Assembly (NCBI GenBank): GCA_963666965.1
Contig: OY762939.1
Location: 1,178,001 to 1,242,000, forward strand
Source of the DNA: Proruminimicrobium sp963666965
Lineage (GTDB): Bacteria > Elusimicrobiota > Endomicrobiia > Endomicrobiales > Endomicrobiaceae
DNA: 64,000 bases
Reading direction: 5' to 3'
The translations under genes and the position numbers were made by a program. The notes under the pieces are model-generated. The model had not been told where the DNA came from, searched no databases, and saw nothing but the letters and a program-made list of their open reading frames with translations. Positions 35,086 through 42,787 of the stretch are shown piece by piece (the stretch's first letter is position 1; every line of letters starts with the position of its first letter).

Positions 35086-35230
35086 AAATAAAATTTAACA
35101 TCAAATATGAAATTATATACTGAAAGTATTTTTGGAGATTATTGGAAGTCTGAGAGCCTTATAAAGAACTAAGTATAGTTCAGGAAACAATACTTTTAAG
35201 TGAATAAATTAATTTAAAGGAGGAGCACAA

Positions 35231-35728
35231 ATGGTGGATAACAAACAAGGACTTGAAGAGAGATTAAACAAGTTTTTGGATAAAAATGACAGACATATTG
35301 TGTGTAGTAATTGTGGTACAATTAACAATGGAATAAATACTTTTTGTACAAATTGTAAACAATCTTTTGATAAGGAAAAACAAAAATGTCCGAGATGTTT
35401 AAAAAATATTAAATTCAATGATACAAAATGTGAAAATTGTGGTTTAAAACTTGATTTCAAAAAAAAATCAAATAATAATTCATTTATTTGGATGTTAGGT
35501 TTTTTTGTAATTTCAGGAATATATTTTTATTTATCTTTTAAAGATCCCAATATTAAGTTTTTGGAACAGATTATTATTACATTGTTTTTTTATGTAGTAT
35601 TGACCGTTGTCTATTGGTTTATATGTTGGGGTATGAGTAGTTCAAAACCTACGGCAAAAACTATAACACAGCAAACTGATATATTGAAACAGAAGAAAGA
35701 TATAAATAATTCAAAAATTTTATTATAG
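35231..35728 (+). CDS. zinc-ribbon protein with two membrane helices
   Basis: A 165-residue protein. Residues 24-75 hold four C-x-x-C pairs: CSNC, CTNC, CPRC and CENC, forming two zinc ribbons of the kind seen in many membrane regulators. Two hydrophobic helices follow (about 89-107 and 114-138), and the C terminus is short and polar. Specific function is unknown. The strong site AAAGGAGG precedes the ATG. It follows the candidate structured RNA by about 145 bases, and the spacer contains a small hairpin (GAACTA-AGTA-TAGTTC, 35166-35181). Confidence 0.7.
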   Translation: MVDNKQGLEERLNKFLDKNDRHIVCSNCGTINNGINTFCTNCKQSFDKEKQKCPRCLKNIKFNDTKCENCGLKLDFKKKSNNNSFIWMLGFFVISGIYFYLSFKDPNIKFLEQIIITLFFYVVLTVVYWFICWGMSSSKPTAKTITQQTDILKQKKDINNSKILL

Positions 35729-35902
35729 CTTGTAAGGGTGATATAAGACATGTATTTAATGAATTTTTGAAAAACATACTTGATAAATTTGTAGCAATAT
35801 TAGAAAGCAAAAGGTTTAAAAATTTGCCATATAATAATTTATAATTTCTGTATGTTTGTTTTTTAGAAATATTTACTGGTTGATTATAAAATACAAGGAT
35901 AG

Positions 35903-36418
35903 ATGCAATATTTGGAAAATGAAATGAAAGATTACTATAAAATTTTAGAGATTCAAAACAATGCTACACAAGAACAAATCAAAAAGGCTTATAGAAATTT
36001 AGCAAAAAAATACCATCCAGATTTAAATCATAATGATAAATTTAGTGAAGAAAAATTCAAATCTATAAATGAGGCTTATACTATTCTAGGAGATATGGAT
36101 AAAAGAAGAGAATATGAAGAATACATAAAAAGATACAATGCAAATTTTTATACTAGATCAGAATACAATGAAGATACTTATAATGAAAATGAAGAATATA
36201 ACGGTACAGAAGAATATGTGGATGCAGAACACAGTGGCACAGAAGAATATGAAGATGAAGAGAACAATCAAACAGAAGAGAATTCATTTGTAGGTTGTAG
36301 TATGTGGCTTGGTTTAATACTTCTAATATTATTTGTGCCGTTTTTAGGAATACCTATTCTTATAATTATAATATTTCGTGAACCTATAAAAAAATTCTTT
36401 ATTAAATATTCCAAATAA
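35903..36418 (+). CDS. J-domain (DnaJ-like) membrane protein
   Basis: A 171-residue protein. The J domain occupies residues 9-70: DYYKILEIQNNATQEQIKKA, the HPD tripeptide at 38-40, and FKSINEAYTILGD. It should stimulate an Hsp70 ATPase. An acidic, repetitive segment (EEY/TEE units, about 85-125) leads to a C-terminal hydrophobic helix (about 131-157) and a basic tail, so the J domain is tethered to the membrane. There is no Gly/Phe or zinc-finger region as in DnaJ. AAGGA lies upstream of the chosen ATG; a second ATG (MKDYY) seven codons later is also possible. Confidence 0.82.
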   Translation: MQYLENEMKDYYKILEIQNNATQEQIKKAYRNLAKKYHPDLNHNDKFSEEKFKSINEAYTILGDMDKRREYEEYIKRYNANFYTRSEYNEDTYNENEEYNGTEEYVDAEHSGTEEYEDEENNQTEENSFVGCSMWLGLILLILFVPFLGIPILIIIIFREPIKKFFIKYSK

Positions 36419-36485
36419 AAATATTAATATATATATCTAGTAATAAGTATTGTGTTGAATAATCAAAAAAAGGAAAATAATAACT

Positions 36486-37217
36486 ATGGAAAATACAATA
36501 CATCACATATTAAATAAGTTAAGTGTTCAAATAACAATTAATAACAATAAAATCATAATTCAAAATCAATTTAAAAATACTTTTCAATCAAAAAGAAATA
36601 GAGAAAACAATGAAGAAGATTATAAATTGGCTTTGATTAGAAATACTGTTTTTTTTGAAGAATTAAAAAAATACAATCAATATTTATTTTCTCAAGAATT
36701 ATGCAAAGGTAAGTTTAGTTCAGAAGACCAATTTATCGCAAAAATAAAAAATAAAGAAAATTATTTAAAAGATAATAAAGATTCGCTAGTATTAGAACCA
36801 TATATTTTAGAATTGGAACAATTGTGGAACAAATCAAAAGAATCTAGTTGGATAAAATACCTTGAATTTAAATATTCGTATGAATCCATGTATCTTAATA
36901 TTATGAATAATCTTGCATGTATTTTAATTGAAAAAAACATTAATCAGTTTGATAAAGGCGAACCTCCACCAGCATTAGAACTATTTTTGCTTACAAAAAA
37001 TAACCAAGTTATTGCTATGGCAATAATAGATTGGTTATTTTTAAAAACTTCAAATACTAATTTTTCTGGATGGATCAATTCTTTGAATATATTGAATTTC
37101 TATATAGATATGATAATTCGGTATACGTTAGATGCTCCTTTAGAGTGCCCTACTTGGCTGATACCATTAGACGCTAATAGTGATTTGTGTAACTTATATG
37201 ATTTGAAAATAATTTAA
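36486..37217 (+). CDS. unknown protein of the island
   Basis: A 243-residue, Asn/Lys/Ile-rich soluble protein without recognised motifs, signal peptide or membrane segment. The second half is helical (EPYILELEQLWNKSKESSW, then YMNIMNNLACILIEKN-like sequence). AAAGGA lies 12 bases upstream of the ATG. It follows the J-domain gene by 67 bases, so it could be a client or partner of it (inference from position). Confidence 0.55.
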   Translation: MENTIHHILNKLSVQITINNNKIIIQNQFKNTFQSKRNRENNEEDYKLALIRNTVFFEELKKYNQYLFSQELCKGKFSSEDQFIAKIKNKENYLKDNKDSLVLEPYILELEQLWNKSKESSWIKYLEFKYSYESMYLNIMNNLACILIEKNINQFDKGEPPPALELFLLTKNNQVIAMAIIDWLFLKTSNTNFSGWINSLNILNFYIDMIIRYTLDAPLECPTWLIPLDANSDLCNLYDLKII

Positions 37218-37244
37218 TTTTTAAAGATTTCAGATGGGATTGTT

Positions 37245-37400
37245 ATGGTTAGAAAATATGGATTATCGTTTTCACTTAGTCGTTTATTAGGAGTTTCGAT
37301 TTTAAAACAAAAAATCGCTAGAAAAACTGGTATTCCAACAACAAAGCTAGGTATACAACGTAAAATAGGTGTTAAAATATTAAAAATATTTTTTAAATAG
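37245..37400 (+). CDS. small basic protein (51 residues)
   Basis: An ATG at 37245 opens a 51-codon frame for a very basic peptide beginning MVRKYGLSFSLSRLLG and containing KIARKTGIPTTKLGIQRKIG. The pattern 'LSFS-x-x-R-LLG ... ARKTGIPTT' resembles short uncharacterised proteins common in mobile DNA, which I recall only loosely. The Lys/Arg spacing suggests nucleic-acid binding. The Shine-Dalgarno is weak. An opposite-strand frame overlaps it but has no protein-like features. Confidence 0.45.
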   Translation: MVRKYGLSFSLSRLLGVSILKQKIARKTGIPTTKLGIQRKIGVKILKIFFK

Positions 37401-37445
37401 CAATACATAAATATAGTTAAAAAATAGTAAGTATTGTATTTAAAA

Positions 37446-38372
37446 TTAATCAACAGTTATTTTATAAATGCTTCCATCTTTTATATGAGGTTTTTCCTTT
37501 AGTACTTTCAGTGCAAAATTGAAATCATTGTTTTTAGATACAACAAATCTATGTGCCCAAGCAATTTGAAGGTAGTTCATAAATGTAATATTAGGCTCGA
37601 TTGCTTTTATTAAAGATAAATCTTTAAATTTTGGATTATTACTATTATCATAATAAATGAATAATGAATATCTAGGAGATAAAGGAAGGTACATCTCAAT
37701 AAACGGAACAGCTAAACCTATATTCCCATACGGGGGAAATTTTTTTTGATTATACATTACAGCTGGTGTATCTCCTATATAAAATAATTCCTTTTCATTA
37801 TCAATCAGACAAAAAACTTTGTTTTGTATCGCAATTGTTACAAGTTCAGGTAAATCACTCAGAAATGAGACTATATTGTACTTTATGAAATTTGGTTCTA
37901 TCTCCACGTTTATATTATCTAAAATATTTGTATTTTTTTTCTTGTAAGAGTCTAATAATTCTTTTTGTGATTCTGGTAATTGTTTCATATTTCCTAAAAT
38001 TTTTAATTCTCTTTTGACGAAGTTTTGTAACAATTTTTCTATATTACATCTAGCTAAATGTGTTCTTTGATTTTGTACAATAAAAAAACCAATAAGTTCG
38101 TGCTTATCTTTATTTGTAAGCCAGCCAATATCTCCGGTAGAAACTATTTTATCTATAGTTGGAGATATGGCATTTTCTAATTCAGAATATGCTTTTTCAA
38201 GAGTAACATCGTTTTCAATGGTGTAGAAATGTTTTTCAGCAAAAGATGTTTTTATGGAACTTTTTTTTACAGAAGAATCTCTTTTATCTAAGAGAAATAA
38301 TTCACTATCGTTTGAGAAATGTTTTAATAAACAGCGTGGTACATAATGATGCAGAATAGGTGAGTTTTTCAT
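37446..38372 (-). CDS. DUF4238-family protein
   Basis: A 308-residue protein. The N terminus ILHHYVPRCLLKHFSNDSE matches the start of DUF4238 (HYVPQFYLRNF-like), a family of unknown function in many mobile elements and genomes. GFFIVQNQRT and a later 'LFYIGDTPAVMYN' also fit. The ATG at 38372 is preferred to upstream in-frame starts because the extra 17 residues are a low-complexity hydrophobic stretch encoded in the AT-rich spacer. It is the only gene of the island's right part on this strand apart from the 444-residue unknown gene. Confidence 0.7.
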   Translation of the reverse strand: MKNSPILHHYVPRCLLKHFSNDSELFLLDKRDSSVKKSSIKTSFAEKHFYTIENDVTLEKAYSELENAISPTIDKIVSTGDIGWLTNKDKHELIGFFIVQNQRTHLARCNIEKLLQNFVKRELKILGNMKQLPESQKELLDSYKKKNTNILDNINVEIEPNFIKYNIVSFLSDLPELVTIAIQNKVFCLIDNEKELFYIGDTPAVMYNQKKFPPYGNIGLAVPFIEMYLPLSPRYSLFIYYDNSNNPKFKDLSLIKAIEPNITFMNYLQIAWAHRFVVSKNNDFNFALKVLKEKPHIKDGSIYKITVD

Positions 38373-38468
38373 AAAGTATAATAAATATATTAAATAATAA
38401 TAACAAAAAATAAACAACATCAAGAAGCCTTAAATGTAGTAATTTCTTCATAATTTAGGTTTTAGTAC

Positions 38469-38564
38469 CTAGTCGGTATAAGTAATATAAATATTAGAAA
38501 AGCTATTTTACGCCTATACCCTAGTTTAAAGAGACTGTATCTTCAATATACAGTTTCTTTTTTT
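38469..38564 (+). promoter_or_regulatory. structured leader with attenuator-like terminator ahead of the small membrane-protein genes
   Basis: Two structures follow each other. CTAG-TC-GGTATA (38469-38480) can pair with TATACC-CTAG (38515-38524). Then GAGACTGTAT (38531-38540) pairs with ATACAGTTTC (38548-38557) around CTTCAAT and is followed by seven T, which is a canonical intrinsic terminator. It is placed 31 bases ahead of the first start codon of the cluster, so transcription may be regulated by read-through. Confidence 0.55.
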
Positions 38565-38595
38565 ATTTCTAAAAATTAAAAAGGAGGTGATTACT

Positions 38596-38739
38596 ATGAA
38601 ATTAATCAACAGAACATCTAAGAAGTTAAATGCTTTAAGTTTAATTGCTGTGTTCATTCTTACAGTAGTAGGAATGTTATTAGCAACAATAGATAAAGCA
38701 TTAAAAGAATTGATTTTATCAATTCTTCGTAGCAAGTAA
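38596..38739 (+). CDS. tiny membrane protein (47 residues)
   Basis: A 47-residue frame starting after a perfect AAGGAGGTGAT Shine-Dalgarno (38581-38590). A basic N terminus (MKLINRTSKKLN) is followed by one hydrophobic helix (SLIAVFILTVVGMLLATI) and a short amphipathic tail. Function unknown. The exceptional ribosome site, repeated before the next gene, argues strongly for expression. Confidence 0.65.
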   Translation: MKLINRTSKKLNALSLIAVFILTVVGMLLATIDKALKELILSILRSK

Positions 38740-38776
38740 ATGATGTTAAATCAGTAAAAAAAGGAGGTGATAAATT

Positions 38777-39142
38777 ATGTTGATACTTTTTATTATATTT
38801 GTATTTACAATGACAGTTATCCAAATTGCAATGTTTTTAGCATTGCCTAAATGGATTAAACTGTTAATGTGTTTAAATAAAATTACAGGAGCTATAATTA
38901 ACTTTATACTGTCTTCTGTAATTTTAGCTTTCACAGGAGTGGCAGTTCTTGCCGGTATAAGCAATTTATTTGCCTCTGTACTATTTGGAATATTTCTATA
39001 TTTTTATATTAAAAGTATAGGAAGAATTACTTATGAATTAAAACTTCCATTACTGCGTATAACAAATAAGGAAGGAGATATACAGATAGATAATAGAAGC
39101 CTGTCTGTATATTTCCATATTGAAGCAGAAAATTTAAAGTAA
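38777..39142 (+). CDS. small membrane protein of unknown function
   Basis: A 121-residue protein with an N-terminal helix (about 2-25) and two further hydrophobic helices (about 35-60 and 62-82), then a polar C terminus of about 35 residues. AAGGAGGTGAT precedes the ATG. It follows the 47-residue gene by 37 bases and precedes another tiny gene by 12 bases. I do not recognise a family. Confidence 0.65.
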   Translation: MLILFIIFVFTMTVIQIAMFLALPKWIKLLMCLNKITGAIINFILSSVILAFTGVAVLAGISNLFASVLFGIFLYFYIKSIGRITYELKLPLLRITNKEGDIQIDNRSLSVYFHIEAENLK

Positions 39143-39154
39143 GGAGCAGTAATA

Positions 39155-39301
39155 ATGCAATTTTTACTAAAAAATTTCTATGTATTATCGCTCTACAGGT
39201 TGATATTTCTTGTTATTGTAAAGGTATTATCCATCTTAATAATAGATAGCATAAAGCAATACAAAAAGAACAAGAAAAAGAGACGCATTATTAAACATTG
39301 A
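39155..39301 (+). CDS. tiny membrane-anchored basic protein (48 residues)
   Basis: An ATG preceded by AAGGAGC opens a 48-codon frame. A hydrophobic segment (LYRLIFLVIVKVLSILII) is followed by a strongly basic tail (KQYKKNKKKRR). Function unknown. It sits between the 121-residue membrane protein and the RadC-like gene, all in the same direction with short gaps. Confidence 0.5.
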   Translation: MQFLLKNFYVLSLYRLIFLVIVKVLSILIIDSIKQYKKNKKKRRIIKH

Positions 39302-39330
39302 TTAATAAATCAAAAGGAGGATAAAATATT

Positions 39331-39927
39331 GTGGAAACTTTAGAATTCAATGAAGTTGTCAGCAATCTTTGTAAGATTGCTAACGTAAGAGCCTCAAATA
39401 AAACTATCAGAGAAATGAAACATACCTACAAGAATCTATACACTTTATTTAATAGTGATGACTTACACGAAATTAAAAATGAAAAATTAAAGGAAATAAT
39501 ATCTCTGGTGCATAAATTTAGCATACTTTATAGCAGGGTCAAACTGGAATATACCGAGAAATTAAGCTCGCCAAAGGAAGTAGTTGAATATTTACGAAAC
39601 AGAATAGGACATAATAAATATGAAGAGTTTATGGTAATATTTTTAAATGCAGATAATAGAGTTATAGCAATAGAGTCTATATCAAAAGGAGTAGTAAATA
39701 AAGCTGTAATATATATTCGTAAGGTGGCTGAATTAGCGTTAAAACACAACTGTGTTTCGGTGATTCTTAGCCACAATCATCAGGTAAGCAATAAACCTTC
39801 AGAACAAGATATAATAGCAACAACGGCGCTTATAAAAGGTTTGAGAACTATAGAAATTAACACATTGGATCATCTTATTATCACTCCAAATGAGTTTTAT
39901 TCATTTAAAGACAACGGTTTAATTTAA
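39331..39927 (+). CDS. RadC-like JAB/MPN-domain protein
   Basis: A 198-residue protein. The C-terminal 120 residues are a RadC/JAB domain (YEEFMVIFLNADNRVIAIES, then VILSHNHQVSNKPSEQD), with the H-x-H ... S-x-x-D metal motif intact. The N-terminal 80 residues differ from chromosomal RadC and lack a clear helix-hairpin-helix. RadC-like proteins are frequent in plasmids and integrative elements, with unknown function. The start is a GTG with AAGGAGG ten bases upstream. Confidence 0.82.
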   Translation: METLEFNEVVSNLCKIANVRASNKTIREMKHTYKNLYTLFNSDDLHEIKNEKLKEIISLVHKFSILYSRVKLEYTEKLSSPKEVVEYLRNRIGHNKYEEFMVIFLNADNRVIAIESISKGVVNKAVIYIRKVAELALKHNCVSVILSHNHQVSNKPSEQDIIATTALIKGLRTIEINTLDHLIITPNEFYSFKDNGLI

Positions 39928-40368
39928 TCAAAATAATAAAATTTACTATTAAATCAAATAAAAAATAAAATTATATTGATAAATCAATTGTTTTTATATA
40001 TAAATATAATTTAAAAACATATTTCTGTTATGAGTTGATTTCAATATGAAAACATATTGAAGAAAACCAGTTTGGAAGCAGTTCTAAATTGTTATCATAT
40101 AAAAATTCATAATATTTTATATAGTTTAATTGATATAATTAATGTATAATACTTATTACATTATATATATCCACACATAATATATGAGTTATAATCTATG
40201 TTAGGATGTAATGTTATGAGGATGATTGTTGCGAAATACTCTAGAATGTATGTGAACTTGTCTATATTCTTGTTCTATTTGATACATGATTTTAAGTTCA
40301 TTATTTAGTGTTCCAAGTATTTCATTTTGTGTACCCCAGTTGTTTTCTTCTTTAACAAATTTATATAT
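39928..40368. other. AT-rich spacer of the island, little to see
   Basis: No convincing complete gene. Its right part is covered on the - strand by the gene fragment described below. A piece related to the 34.4-kb direct repeat (CACATAATATATGAG) occurs near 40173. The right edge of the integrated element may lie here, because the next feature is a dispersed repeat that also occurs in backbone DNA. Confidence 0.4.
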
Positions 40369-40401
40369 CGACCGCAATGTTTTGGCTGCAGTTTTGTAAT
40401 T
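40201..40401 (-). pseudogene. possible gene remnant ending in the dispersed repeat
   Basis: On the - strand a frame of about 66 codons is open from inside the repeat to a TAA at 40201, without a good start codon. Its sequence is protein-like (KTLRSIYKFVKEENNWGTQ, then EIEQEYRQ-type helix) and could be the C-terminal end of a gene whose 5' part was replaced by the repeat. No family recognised. Confidence 0.25.
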
Positions 40402-40546
40402 TTAAAGCTCATTTACCAATCGCTTGCGCTTTCTTTTATGTAAACTTCACTTTAAAATTACTTCACTTCGCTTCGGTTGATTGCCTTTTTAGTGGAAGGC
40501 AACAATCCGCCCAACAGCCCAAAATCTTGCTAGTCTTGAACGGCAC
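40369..40546. repeat. dispersed intergenic repeat, copy A (with extra hairpin)
   Basis: Starts CGACCGCAATGTTTTGGCTG and contains the perfect 12-bp inverted pair GTAATTTTAAAG (40396-40407) / CTTTAAAATTAC (40450-40461), then CTTCACTTCGC and AATCTTGCTAGTCTT. Compared with copies B and C it carries about 50 extra bases (about 40471-40520) that form their own hairpin (TTGCCTT / AAGGCAA). Same orientation as the other two copies. Confidence 0.8.
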
Positions 40547-40613
40547 ATAATAAAAACAAATTTAATGAGAATATACTGTATTCTGTGGTGCAAAAAAATC
40601 AAAGGAGAATGAT

Positions 40614-40820
40614 ATGGATAGTTTAACGCCAATTTCTTTATTTGTTATTGCAATTATTTTGATTATTATCACAATTGTAATGTTTATACCATGGTTTGTT
40701 GCAGTAATTAGGGGAATTAAGAATACTCTTGGCATTTTCTTATTATGTTTGTTTTTAGGGTGGACATATGTTGGTTGGGTAGGTGCTTTGATATGGTCTG
40801 TTGTAGAAAATCCTGAATAA
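40614..40820 (+). CDS. superinfection-immunity-like small membrane protein
   Basis: A 68-residue protein with two membrane helices. FIPWFVAVIRGIKNT followed by IFLLCLFLGWTYVGWVGALI is the pattern of the Imm/superinfection-immunity family (PF14373 type), named after the T4 protein that blocks DNA entry of a second phage. Many family members are in bacterial chromosomes, and their role is not proven. AAAGGAG precedes the ATG. It stands alone, 160 bases before the next gene. Confidence 0.75.
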   Translation: MDSLTPISLFVIAIILIIITIVMFIPWFVAVIRGIKNTLGIFLLCLFLGWTYVGWVGALIWSVVENPE

Positions 40821-40980
40821 ATTGTAGTTGCTTGATAAATTTATAGTAGATTGTCGTTAGAATATTTATAACGAATTTGATATTTGTCCTGGTCTTTTGT
40901 ATTACGCAAAGTTAAGTGAATATGTATAATAAATATTTAAAAGTGTAATTGAAATTATTTTGTAAGATGGAGAATATAAA

Positions 40981-41265
40981 ATGAAAAAAATATTACTAGC
41001 AGTAATAGCTTTATTGCTAATTAGTCAATTAGCATTTTCTGAGACTATTCGTGTTGTAGGAGAGATTTTTCAAACACTTGATGAACATAATGCCCTTGCA
41101 GTTGTGGAAGATTTGAATATTGTATATATACAAACCACAGTATCGTCAGAAACCATTTTATACGATGGTAAAAAACTAAATTTTACAGGAAAGATTTTAG
41201 GTACATATCGATATGAAGATGCGCAGAAAAGAATAAGAACTGTTCCTGTTGTAGAAATTGAATAA
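40981..41265 (+). CDS. small exported protein of unknown function
   Basis: A 94-residue protein with a clear signal peptide (residues 1-20, ending LAFSE). The mature part is short and beta-rich (TIRVVGEIF, LNIVYIQTTVS, KLNFTGKILG), like a small OB- or beta-barrel fold. TGGAG lies upstream of the ATG. No family recognised. Confidence 0.6.
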   Translation: MKKILLAVIALLLISQLAFSETIRVVGEIFQTLDEHNALAVVEDLNIVYIQTTVSSETILYDGKKLNFTGKILGTYRYEDAQKRIRTVPVVEIE

Positions 41266-41305
41266 GTTATATTTTTGGAGTAAAAGAACACAATAGTATG
41301 GACTA

Positions 41306-42634
41306 TTAAAGTTTCATAATACCGTCTCTGAAACCAAAAGAACTGATATTTTTATATTTTTGGAACAAACATACTAACTTTGACACAGTAAATTTTGATT
41401 TGTCGTCAAATTTTTTAGATATATTTTTTATTATTTGTTCTAATTTTTTAATTTCTTCTTGGCTTGCTTCCGTGCTTTCTGCTTCGCCATTTGCATATAT
41501 TGTGACCTCTTTATTATTAAATTTACAATCTATAACATTGTTAAAACCTTTATCTAGTAATTGTTTGTAAATATCAGAAAGAGTTATTCCTTTTTTATAT
41601 TCAAAATTAGCGCTTTTCACAAATCGTATAATATCTTTAATTTTCCAATCAGTAGAATATGATCTGACTATACACTCATCAGATTTTAACCAATATTTAT
41701 ACTCACCCGTATGAAAGTGCAATAATTTTTTATTGCTTTTTTTGACATTTTGGTTAATTTTTTCGGCAAATGCTTTTAAATCTTTAATTTTATTTTTAGC
41801 CCAATCAAACATCGTATATTCTTGCGGCTCATCAACAAGTTCTTTACTGTATTTCCATTTTAAACTGTGGAGAAATTGTTCTTGCTTTTTAAAATCCCTG
41901 TATAGTTGTGTTTTTCTATTTATATAATATTTTAGTTTTTTATATAAACTGTCAAATTCTTTATAAAATAATTTTGTTGGAATTAACTTATCAAATGTAA
42001 TTACTACATCTGCATAATCATAGCTTTGAATAATCAATCTTATTTTATCTTCAATTTTCCAAGCTAAAAATTTAGTATAGTTATATTCCTCAACTGTTAA
42101 ATTTGAATAATTATCTTTTTTTAGTCGTTCTATAAATTTGGGTATATATATAATCAAATCATCGGCAATAGTTACAATTTTATTTTTTGAAAGTTTAAAA
42201 TGTATTATAACATCAGTTTCATCTTGAAAATCATCTTCAGTATCAGGTGCCCATAAATATTCGTCATCCTCGCCTTCACCTTTTACTATAATTTCAAACT
42301 TATTTATTGTTTTTGCTAAATTATTAGGATAAGGGATAACTTCATTAGGATAATACCATTTTTTTTCTTGTGGATAGAAAATTAAGTCTGTTGTCATATG
42401 CATAGTTTTTGCTTCAGGAAGACAATCACCAAAGGGGATATCTCGTTTTATGACACACCGACTTGATTCATAGCATTTAAAATCATACCAATTATTTTTT
42501 TCTTTTAATTCTTTACATTTTTTTTCACAAACTTTAACTTCGCCGCTCATACAAGCATAATACCAACCGTCAGAATTATCTTTTTTATATAAAATTGTAC
42601 AAACAGGATACATGTTATCTTTAAGTTTACGCAT
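41306..42634 (-). CDS. large protein of unknown function (island)
   Basis: A 442-residue soluble protein. The first 60 residues are Cys-rich (CTILY, ACMSGEVKVCEKKC, KCYESSRC), possibly a metal site. A Lys/Asn/Tyr-rich middle and a C-terminal region with VTIYANGEAESTEASQEEI follow. The ATG at 42634 has AAAGGAG upstream. I cannot assign a family. It shares the low-GC codon use of the island and ends 40 bases from the convergent exported-protein gene. Confidence 0.6.
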   Translation of the reverse strand: MRKLKDNMYPVCTILYKKDNSDGWYYACMSGEVKVCEKKCKELKEKNNWYDFKCYESSRCVIKRDIPFGDCLPEAKTMHMTTDLIFYPQEKKWYYPNEVIPYPNNLAKTINKFEIIVKGEGEDDEYLWAPDTEDDFQDETDVIIHFKLSKNKIVTIADDLIIYIPKFIERLKKDNYSNLTVEEYNYTKFLAWKIEDKIRLIIQSYDYADVVITFDKLIPTKLFYKEFDSLYKKLKYYINRKTQLYRDFKKQEQFLHSLKWKYSKELVDEPQEYTMFDWAKNKIKDLKAFAEKINQNVKKSNKKLLHFHTGEYKYWLKSDECIVRSYSTDWKIKDIIRFVKSANFEYKKGITLSDIYKQLLDKGFNNVIDCKFNNKEVTIYANGEAESTEASQEEIKKLEQIIKNISKKFDDKSKFTVSKLVCLFQKYKNISSFGFRDGIMKL

Positions 42635-42787
42635 AGACACTCTCCTTTCTTTATTCGTATATTATATATTATTAAATAAGTAAATTAATAAGATAACTGT
42701 AGAGAATTAACAAAAACCTATTTCTATTTTACCCTTATTAGACTATAATAATAGTAGCTCCAGAGGCTTTATACTGGCGGTGCTGCT

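Larger units (their letters stand above)
32338..39927. mobile_element. integrated element at tRNA-His (left end firm, right end uncertain)
   Basis: A large serine recombinase gene abuts the 3' end of tRNA-His, and from there on the DNA is much richer in A+T, genes are mostly unrecognised, and ribosome sites are of the strong AAGGAGGTGAT type, unlike the left flank. The left edge is set by the tRNA. I found no second copy of the tRNA 3' end between 34 and 44 kb. The right edge given is the end of the RadC-like gene; the AT-rich style continues to about 42.7 kb, where backbone-like genes resume. Serine integrases leave very short core repeats, so a missing direct repeat is not a contradiction. 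Confidence 0.6.

Noticed and set aside
37214..37453. - strand reading frame of 79 codons opposite the small basic protein
   Set aside because: It has low-complexity hydrophobic sequence and no good ribosome site; the + strand 51-residue frame is more protein-like.
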